A DNA stretch of 32,443 bases from NCBI GenBank assembly GCA_902781765.1, contig CACZKQ010000001.1:1-32443 (forward strand), written 5' to 3'. This document shows positions 26,179 to 32,443 of the stretch, in pieces. Both the position numbers and the translations under genes were made by a program. Within the stretch, counting starts at the first letter, position 1. Every line of letters starts with the position of its first letter. The notes below the pieces were generated by a model, which ran no database searches, was not told the origin of the DNA, and was given only the letters and a program-made list of their open reading frames with translations. The DNA comes from an uncultured Elusimicrobium sp. (lineage in GTDB: Bacteria; Elusimicrobiota; Elusimicrobia; Elusimicrobiales; Elusimicrobiaceae).

Positions 26179-26433
26179 ATGGCACTCGGTCCGTTTTCTA
26201 AGCAAGACCATTTACAAATTTCTTCGTTAGGAATGGAATTTGCTGTTGCGGAAATTTTAGGAACAGGACTTGGTTTTTGGCTAGATAGCAAATGGGGAAC
26301 AACCCCGTGGATGTTGTTAGTAGGAGTAGCCGGGGGATTTGCCCTTGGGTTTTACATGATTTGGCGCGCGGCAAAGGAAATGGAAAAGGAAGCGCAAGCC
26401 GGCAAGGTAAAAGAAAAAGATGGACATTGCTGA
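26179..26433 (+). CDS. atpZ: AtpZ/AtpI-family ATP synthase accessory protein
   Basis: An 84-residue membrane protein with two spans: FAVAEILGTGLGFWLDSKWG, then TPWMLLVGVAGGFALGFYMIWRA, followed by a charged tail. The G-x-x-L-D hinge between the spans is typical of the AtpZ/AtpI family. Members help assemble the c-ring or carry Mg2+/Ca2+. It overlaps atpB by 14 bases. The Shine-Dalgarno is weak, suggesting coupling to the GH13 gene. Confidence 0.85.
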   Translation: MALGPFSKQDHLQISSLGMEFAVAEILGTGLGFWLDSKWGTTPWMLLVGVAGGFALGFYMIWRAAKEMEKEAQAGKVKEKDGHC

Positions 26434-27181
26434 AATTATTGCACATCATATTTTAGATCACGATTGGGGAATTACGCTGGGCGGATTTCGGTTGCCGATT
26501 ACTACCCATTCGGTAACTATTTTTGCGGTCAGCGTGCTTTTACTCCTGGGATTAGGGTGGATTTCCCGTTCTCCCGTAAGCCGTAGTGGCCGGTTGCTTA
26601 CCACGTTGGCAGAAAGCTACATCACGTTTATTCGCGATAGTTTAGTCCTTCCCAATATGGGCGCGGAAGGCCGCGGATTTTTACCGTATTTTTGTACGTT
26701 ATTTTTATTTATTTTAACGGTTAATCTTGTGGGAATGATTCCGGAAATGAAAACCGCTACTTCCAACATTTCTGTAACAGCAGCGCTTGCTCTTTGTTCC
26801 GGAGGAGTGATTCTTTACAGCGGGCTTAAATATCATGGAATTGTGGGATTTTTAAAAGGGTTTGTTCCTTCCGGAACGCCTATTTGGTTGATACCGCTCA
26901 TTTTCCCGTTGGAAGTCATCAGCACAATTATTAAAGTGTGCGTGTTAGCAATTCGTTTGTTTGCGAATATGCTTTCCGGGCATATGGTTTTATTGTGCTT
27001 GCTTTTAATTATTTTTGTGGTTGGACAAATGCATATTGCCGCTGGAGCGGGGGCATTACTTCCGGCCATGGTGCTTGAAATTTTTATGACGTTTTTGGAG
27101 TTGTTAGTTGCGTTTTTACAGGCGTATGTGTTTACCTTGTTGACGGCCATTTTTGCCGGAAGCGTAATTCATACGCACTAA
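26420..27181 (+). CDS. atpB: ATP synthase Fo subunit a
   Basis: A 253-residue integral membrane subunit forming the proton half-channels against the c-ring. The essential arginine is Arg179 in VLAIRLFANMLSGHMVLL, equivalent to E. coli Arg210. Other conserved parts are NLVGMIPEMKTATSNISVTAALAL and FPLEVISTIIKVCV. The last helices are FLELLVAFLQAYVFTLLTAIFAGS. It begins within atpZ and is followed by atpE after 38 bases. It has five to six membrane segments, as expected. Confidence 0.97.
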   Translation: MDIAEIIAHHILDHDWGITLGGFRLPITTHSVTIFAVSVLLLLGLGWISRSPVSRSGRLLTTLAESYITFIRDSLVLPNMGAEGRGFLPYFCTLFLFILTVNLVGMIPEMKTATSNISVTAALALCSGGVILYSGLKYHGIVGFLKGFVPSGTPIWLIPLIFPLEVISTIIKVCVLAIRLFANMLSGHMVLLCLLLIIFVVGQMHIAAGAGALLPAMVLEIFMTFLELLVAFLQAYVFTLLTAIFAGSVIHTH

Positions 27182-27219
27182 TTTATTTTGAATGGGGCGT
27201 TTGCCCAAAGGAGAAAAAA

Positions 27220-27450
27220 ATGGAACTCGTAGCACTTAAATATATTGCCGCCGGTATCGGTGCCGGTTTAGTTGTTATTGGTGCGGGGCTTGGATTAGGG
27301 AAAATCGGTACTGCCGCGTTGGAAGGGACGGCCCGCCAACCGGAAGCTGGTTCCGATTTAAGAACCACCATGATTATTATTGCCGCGTTGTTAGAAGGGG
27401 CAGCCATGTTGGGTTTGGTAATTTGCTTGCTCACCATGGTAATGAAATAA
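27220..27450 (+). CDS. atpE: ATP synthase Fo subunit c
   Basis: A 76-residue hairpin of two helices joined by the polar loop ARQPE (38-42). The ion-binding carboxylate is Glu59 in AALLEGAAMLGLV. The residues that coordinate Na+ in Ilyobacter-type c subunits (Gln in helix 1, Ser/Thr after the Glu) are replaced by Leu and Gly, so H+ coupling is inferred. The first helix is rich in the glycine packing motif GAGLGLGKIG. AAAGGAG lies before the ATG, the best ribosome site in the operon, in line with the many copies of c needed. Confidence 0.97.
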   Translation: MELVALKYIAAGIGAGLVVIGAGLGLGKIGTAALEGTARQPEAGSDLRTTMIIIAALLEGAAMLGLVICLLTMVMK

Positions 27451-27465
27451 AACAGGTTGTAATTT

Positions 27466-27960
27466 ATGGAAGATTTACTCAAGCCCGATTACGGGGTAAT
27501 GATTCTTACCATCTGTAATTTCCTGCTCCTGGTTTACTTGCTAAAGCGTTTTGCCTGGGACGGGCTGATTGGTGCGCTTGAAAAACGAGAAGAAAAAATC
27601 ACTTCGGATATTCAAAAAGCCGAAGCGGACCGGGTCTCTGCTGAAACGTTGAAGCGTGAATTAGATGAAAAACTAGCTCAAATTTCGCAACAAGCTTCTC
27701 AAAAAATGCAGGAAGCTGTTAAATTGGGGCAAGCTCAAAGCGCGCAACTTCTTGCCCAAGCGCAAGAACAAGCCAATCGTCTGTTGGAACAAACAAAGCA
27801 GCAGTTAGAAGTAGAAAAAAACCAAGCACTGGCGGATGTGCGTAAAGAAATTGTTGAGACGGCCGTTCTTGCGGCTCAAAAGGTATTGCAAGAACAGATA
27901 AGCACTAAAGCTGCAGATGATGCCGTTTCGCGCGTTTTAGAAGAAATAAAAACGAAGTAA
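27466..27960 (+). CDS. atpF: ATP synthase Fo subunit b
   Basis: A 164-residue peripheral stalk subunit. One N-terminal membrane span (MILTICNFLLLVYLLKRFAW) is followed by KREEKITSDIQKAEADR and a long right-handed coiled coil rich in A, E, K and Q. The tail VSRVLEEIKTK contacts delta. It lies 15 bases after atpE and three bases before atpH. Confidence 0.96.
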   Translation: MEDLLKPDYGVMILTICNFLLLVYLLKRFAWDGLIGALEKREEKITSDIQKAEADRVSAETLKRELDEKLAQISQQASQKMQEAVKLGQAQSAQLLAQAQEQANRLLEQTKQQLEVEKNQALADVRKEIVETAVLAAQKVLQEQISTKAADDAVSRVLEEIKTK

Positions 27961-27963
27961 ATT

Positions 27964-28491
27964 ATGAATAGTACGAATAGAATTGCCGCCCAGCGTTATG
28001 CGGCTGCCTATGACGCTTTAAGTAAAACAAAAGAGGAAGCTTCCCGTAGAAGCAGTTTACTTCGGGAGGCGCAAACGGCGCTTGCTGCGCAACAAGAGGC
28101 GATGACAAACCCTCGGATTTCGTTGCAACTTAAAAAGGAAGCGGTGCGTGAAGCGTTGGCAGGGGCGCCGGAAACGGCTTCGTTTATTGAATTATTATTA
28201 GATGCTAAACGCTATTATTTATTGCCGGAGATTACGCGTCGGGTGGATGCATTGTTAGATGAACGGCTAGGTATTATTCGTGCCCAAGTATATGCAGCTA
28301 AGGAATTGACAACAACTCAGCAGAAACAAACACAGGACGTATTATCCAAACGTTATGGTGGACAAGTGGAAGCGGAGTTCATTACGAGTCCCGGTTTACT
28401 AGGTGGTCTTAAAATTTTTTGCCGTGGTGAACAGATAGACGGGAGTTTGAAAAATAAATTGGAAAAATTACAAGAAGAATTAACAAAATAA
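27964..28491 (+). CDS. atpH: ATP synthase F1 subunit delta
   Basis: A 175-residue subunit that joins the b stalk to the top of the alpha/beta hexamer. The N-terminal helical bundle begins IAAQRYAAAYDALS, with a middle FIELLLDAKRYYLLPEI segment. The C-terminal part carries the family mark LLGGLKIFCRGEQIDGSLKNKLEKL. It begins three bases after atpF with only a weak ribosome site, so it is probably coupled. Confidence 0.95.
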   Translation: MNSTNRIAAQRYAAAYDALSKTKEEASRRSSLLREAQTALAAQQEAMTNPRISLQLKKEAVREALAGAPETASFIELLLDAKRYYLLPEITRRVDALLDERLGIIRAQVYAAKELTTTQQKQTQDVLSKRYGGQVEAEFITSPGLLGGLKIFCRGEQIDGSLKNKLEKLQEELTK

Positions 28492-28503
28492 CGGTATTTA
28501 AAT

Positions 28504-30030
28504 ATGGCAATCAGACCAGAAGAAATAACAAGTATTATTAAAAGCAAAATTGAAAAAGCGGATACATCTTTGGATATCAATGAAGTGGGTACCGTTATCC
28601 AAGTGGGCGATGGTATTGCGCGCGTACATGGATTAAACCGGGTAAAAGCGTCAGAATTAGTTGATTTTGGCCATGGGGTTAAAGGAATGGCGATGAACTT
28701 GGAATACGACAATGTAGGTTGTATTTTGATGGGTTCGGATCAACAAATTCACGAAGGTACTACCGTTAAACGTACGGGGGAAGTAATCAGTATTGCGGTA
28801 GGGAAAGAGGTTATCGGCCGCGTGGTGGATCCGTTGGGTAATCCGCTAGACGGCAAGGGGGAAATTAAATCCGAAAAAACCATGCCGCTAGATATTGTGG
28901 CCCCCGGGATCATTGATCGTCAACCGGTTAAACAACCGCTTCAGACCGGTATTAAAGCGATTGATTCCATGGTTCCGATTGGAAAAGGCCAGCGCGAACT
29001 TATTATCGGCGATCGTCAAACGGGTAAAACGGCGATTGCGATTGATGCGATTATCAATCAAAAAAACATTCCGGAAAACGAACGTTGTATTTGTATTTAT
29101 GTTGCGATTGGGCAAAAACAAAGTACGGTCGCTCAAGTCGTCAAAACGTTGACCGATTTTGGCGCGATGGATTATACGGTAGTTGTTTCTGCAACCGCTT
29201 CGGATCCGGCTTCGTTACTTTATATCGCTCCGTACGCCGGGTGTGCCATCGGGGAATTTTTCATGTGGCAAGGCAAAGATGTACTTATTGTCTATGACGA
29301 TTTATCCAAACACGCGCAAGCATACCGTCAAATGTCATTACTCTTGCGCCGTCCGCCAGGACGCGAAGCTTACCCCGGAGATGTATTTTATTTGCACTCC
29401 CGTTTGCTGGAACGCGCTTGCAAACTTTCCAATGAGAACGGCGGCGGTTCTTTGACAGCTTTGCCGATTATTGAGACGCAGGCTAACGATGTTTCTGCGT
29501 ATATTCCTACGAACGTAATTTCCATTACCGACGGGCAGATTTACTTGGAAAGCAACCTCTTTTTAAGCGGTATTAAACCGGCTGTAAACGTTGGGCTTTC
29601 CGTATCGCGTGTAGGTGGAAGCGCCCAGCGCAAAACCATGCGTAAAGTAGCCGGAACACTTCGTATTGATTTATCGCAATATCAGGAACTTGCCGGATTT
29701 GCTCAATTTGGTTCGGAATTAGACAAAGAATCCCAACGTCAAATTGAACGCGGTAAGCGTATGACGGAACTTTTGAAACAAAATCAATATTCGCCGCTTA
29801 AAGTGGGCGAAGAAGTGTTGGTTTTGTATGCAGGAACCCATGGATATTTAGATGATATTCGTGTAAGTGATGTGTTAGTTTATGAACAACAACTGCTTAG
29901 TTTCGCGCGAACGGAACGGAAGGATACGTTGGACGAACTAAATGCTGCTAAGGAACTAACGGAAGAGTTAGAAACACACATCAAAAAATTATTAGAAGAT
30001 TTTAAAACGGTTTTTAAAACCGGGAAATAG
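28504..30030 (+). CDS. atpA: ATP synthase F1 subunit alpha
   Basis: A 508-residue non-catalytic nucleotide-binding subunit. Walker A is GDRQTGKT (169-176), and the strand [11 protein letters not shown] is the Walker B region. [10 protein letters not shown] contains the arginine finger completing the catalytic site of beta. The N-terminal barrel carries [14 protein letters not shown]. Length is normal. A separate epimerase gene, not atpG, follows nine bases later. Confidence 0.98.
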   Translation: MAIRPEEITSIIKSKIEKADTSLDINEVGTVIQVGDGIARVHGLNRVKASELVDFGHGVKGMAMNLEYDNVGCILMGSDQQIHEGTTVKRTGEVISIAVGKEVIGRVVDPLGNPLDGKGEIKSEKTMPLDIVAPGIIDRQPVKQPLQTGIKAIDSMVPIGKGQRELIIGDRQTGKTAIAIDAIINQKNIPENERCICIYVAIGQKQSTVAQVVKTLTDFGAMDYTVVVSATASDPASLLYIAPYAGCAIGEFFMWQGKDVLIVYDDLSKHAQAYRQMSLLLRRPPGREAYPGDVFYLHSRLLERACKLSNENGGGSLTALPIIETQANDVSAYIPTNVISITDGQIYLESNLFLSGIKPAVNVGLSVSRVGGSAQRKTMRKVAGTLRIDLSQYQELAGFAQFGSELDKESQRQIERGKRMTELLKQNQYSPLKVGEEVLVLYAGTHGYLDDIRVSDVLVYEQQLLSFARTERKDTLDELNAAKELTEELETHIKKLLEDFKTVFKTGK

Positions 30031-30039
30031 GAGCTTAAT

Positions 30040-30978
30040 ATGGACGCAAAATCTCGCAAAAAATATTTAGTAACCGGTGGCGCCGGATTTATCGGGAGCA
30101 ATATTGCTAAAACCCTGGAAGCGCAAGGTCACGAAGTAACCGTATTGGATGACTTTCACAAAAACGGACATTTTAAGAATTTAATTGGTTTTAAGGGCGA
30201 TGTAATAGCCATGGATTTATTTGAAAAAGTTCCACATGACATGTATTTTGACGCTATTTTCCATGAAGCCGCTATTACCGATACAACTGTTATGGACCAA
30301 AAAGCCATGATGGAACAAAACGTAGAAGCATTTAAAAATCTGCTTAATTTTGCCGCAGAAAATGAAATTAAAAAAGTAATTTATGCTTCCAGCGCGGCAA
30401 CCTATGGCAACGGACCGGTTCCCAACGTGGAAACACAACCCACCCATCCGGAAAATGTGTACGGATTTTCTAAGGCAATTATGGACAATGTTGCCCGTCA
30501 ATTTGCCGAAGATAACCACGATATGACCATTATTGGATTGCGTTATTTTAATGTTTACGGACCCGGTGAATATTACAAGGGAAAAATGGCCAGCATGGTG
30601 TATCAATTGTACAACCAAATGAAAGAGGGCAAACGTCCGCGCGTATTCAAAATGGGCGAACAAGAACGCGATTTTGTCTATGTAAAAGATATTGTCAAAA
30701 TCAATTTATGCGCGCTGACCAACGGTAAAGAAACCGGTGTATATAACGCGGCAACGGGTATTCCGCGTAATTTCAACGATATGATTGCGTGCCTCAATAA
30801 GGAAATGGGAACAAATTTAGAACCCGAATATATCGATAATCCGTATAAGGCATTTTTCCAGGTAAAAACACAAGCGGATATTACCAAATCAAAAGAAAAA
30901 CTCGGCTATACGCCCGATTATTCTTTAGAAGACGGTATTGCCGATTACGTGAAAATTTTAAAAGCGGAAAATAGATAA
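30040..30978 (+). CDS. hldD: ADP-L-glycero-D-manno-heptose 6-epimerase-like protein, inserted in the atp operon
   Basis: A 312-residue extended SDR enzyme. The Rossmann motif is TGGAGFIGS (12-20), with VLDDF for the cofactor adenosine end. The catalytic Ser118 and YGFSK (Tyr141, Lys145) are intact. The stretch RYFNVYGPGEYYKGKMASMV matches the HldD-specific pattern (KG-x-MAS), as does RVFKMGEQERDFVYVKDIV. HldD converts ADP-D-glycero- to ADP-L-glycero-manno-heptose for the LPS inner core. The gene has its own AGGAG site, and its stop abuts the atpG ATG with no gap, so it is a fixed member of the transcript. A generic sugar epimerase is the alternative. Confidence 0.88.
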   Translation: MDAKSRKKYLVTGGAGFIGSNIAKTLEAQGHEVTVLDDFHKNGHFKNLIGFKGDVIAMDLFEKVPHDMYFDAIFHEAAITDTTVMDQKAMMEQNVEAFKNLLNFAAENEIKKVIYASSAATYGNGPVPNVETQPTHPENVYGFSKAIMDNVARQFAEDNHDMTIIGLRYFNVYGPGEYYKGKMASMVYQLYNQMKEGKRPRVFKMGEQERDFVYVKDIVKINLCALTNGKETGVYNAATGIPRNFNDMIACLNKEMGTNLEPEYIDNPYKAFFQVKTQADITKSKEKLGYTPDYSLEDGIADYVKILKAENR

Positions 30979-31881
30979 ATGGAATCGTTACGCGACATCC
31001 GGCAAAACATTAAAGCCATTAAATCCACCCAGCAGATCATGCAAACCATGAAGATGATCTCCAATGCGCGCATTCGTAAAGCGCAAGATGCCATGGTGGC
31101 GGCTCGTCCTTTTGCCAAAAAGATGTTGGAGATGGTAACAGATTTAAAAAACGAAGTGCTTGCCTTGCCTCAACCGGAAATCGGGGAGAGCTGGGCAAGC
31201 CGGTTTTTTATCAACCGGACCGGGGATCCCCATAAAATCGGGTTGCTGGTAATTACGGGGGATAAAGGCCTTGCCGGTTCATTTAATGCGGTCGTTTTGC
31301 GCGCAGCGGTACGTTTTCTAAAAGAAAACCGCGATAAGCAAATCACTGCTTTTGTTGTTGGTAAAAAAGGACGTGATTTTTTGGCTCGGCTACGCATGAA
31401 CAATTTAACAATTGCGTATGAAAGTATAGGAATTTTTCCTAAAGTTTCTTACGCGCACGCGGAGTTGTTGGGCGAAGCAATTATGAAATCCTTTTTAGAA
31501 GAAAATTTGAGTACGGTTACGCTGATCTACAATGATTTTAAATCTATGGCGAGCCAAAATTTGGTAGAAATTCCCTTTTTACCGTTTACTCTTTTATCTT
31601 CACAAAAAGCGCAAGATGAACACGAGTTTGAATTTGAACCGGGGCTCTTGGAGATTTTTAAACTGCTCGTGCCGCGGTTAATTAAGGCAAATATGTACCG
31701 CATTTTACTGGAATCTCAAGCGGCGAACTTAGCCGCTACAACGAATGCCATGGACGCAGCCAGTAAGAATGCAGGAGAAATTGTAGATGCTTTAGGTTTA
31801 AAATTAAATAAAGTGCGTCAGGCCGGCATTACCAATGAAATTTTGGATATAGTCAACGGGGCGGAAGCCTTAAATAACTAA
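30979..31881 (+). CDS. atpG: ATP synthase F1 subunit gamma
   Basis: A 300-residue rotor shaft that couples c-ring rotation to catalysis. The N-terminal helix SLRDIRQNIKAIKSTQQIMQTMKMI and the C-terminal helix AATTNAMDAASKNAGEIVDAL...NKVRQAGITNEILDIVNGAEAL form the coiled coil. The middle has LVITGDKGLAGSFNAVV and the usual Rossmann-like domain. Length is normal. It starts directly at the end of the epimerase gene. Confidence 0.97.
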   Translation: MESLRDIRQNIKAIKSTQQIMQTMKMISNARIRKAQDAMVAARPFAKKMLEMVTDLKNEVLALPQPEIGESWASRFFINRTGDPHKIGLLVITGDKGLAGSFNAVVLRAAVRFLKENRDKQITAFVVGKKGRDFLARLRMNNLTIAYESIGIFPKVSYAHAELLGEAIMKSFLEENLSTVTLIYNDFKSMASQNLVEIPFLPFTLLSSQKAQDEHEFEFEPGLLEIFKLLVPRLIKANMYRILLESQAANLAATTNAMDAASKNAGEIVDALGLKLNKVRQAGITNEILDIVNGAEALNN

Positions 31882-31894
31882 CACATAGGGATAA

Positions 31895-32443
<549 letters not shown>

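Overview
This window looks like the replication-origin region of a Gram-negative anaerobe with modest G+C content. The best guess is Elusimicrobiota (an Elusimicrobium-like gut bacterium), inferred rather than proven. The reasons are a type IV pilin-like protein with the N-terminus typical of that group, outer-membrane and lipoprotein genes, an anaerobe's oxygen-defence set (flavodiiron protein, rubredoxin, superoxide reductase), a DUF721/DciA gene where recF often sits, and an ADP-heptose epimerase pointing to LPS.

Layout. 1-3097 (minus strand) is a compact unit: CsgG/LpoB-like lipoprotein, small membrane protein, serS, and a TPR protein cut by the window edge. 3206-8048 (plus strand) holds a beta-barrel outer-membrane protein, a ChaN/Tiki-like secreted protein, an MgtC-family membrane protein, a DegT/DnrJ/EryC1 aminotransferase, and a pilin preceded by about 255 nt of strongly structured RNA ending in an intrinsic terminator. 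8359-12313 (minus) holds parB, parA, lepB and a GT4 glycosyltransferase, with three identical parS-like palindromes. 12448-15272 (minus) is a five-gene oxygen/peroxide-defence operon: tpx, superoxide reductase, flavodiiron protein, flavin reductase, rubredoxin. An AT-rich gap (15273-15581) separates it from dnaA-dnaN-dciA-gyrB-gyrA on the plus strand. After gyrA come a thioredoxin-like lipoprotein, a cytoplasmic GH13 enzyme, and the F1Fo ATP synthase operon (atpZ-B-E-F-H-A-[hldD]-G-D), which runs off the right edge.

How it fits together. For several kilobases on each side the genes point away from the dnaA upstream gap. With parS sites and DnaA boxes on both sides, this marks oriC and the centromere-like region. 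ParABS, DnaA, the clamp, the probable helicase loader and gyrase form a replication/segregation block. The redox operon can be read as an electron chain (flavin reductase to rubredoxin to flavodiiron protein or superoxide reductase) that removes O2, superoxide and peroxides.

The items most worth a second look are the structured RNA upstream of the pilin gene, a set of promoters placed so that transcripts would start on the ATG (leaderless), an LPS heptose epimerase inside the ATP synthase operon, and a DnaA box lying on the dnaA start codon. No tRNA, rRNA, CRISPR array, transposase or prophage gene was seen.
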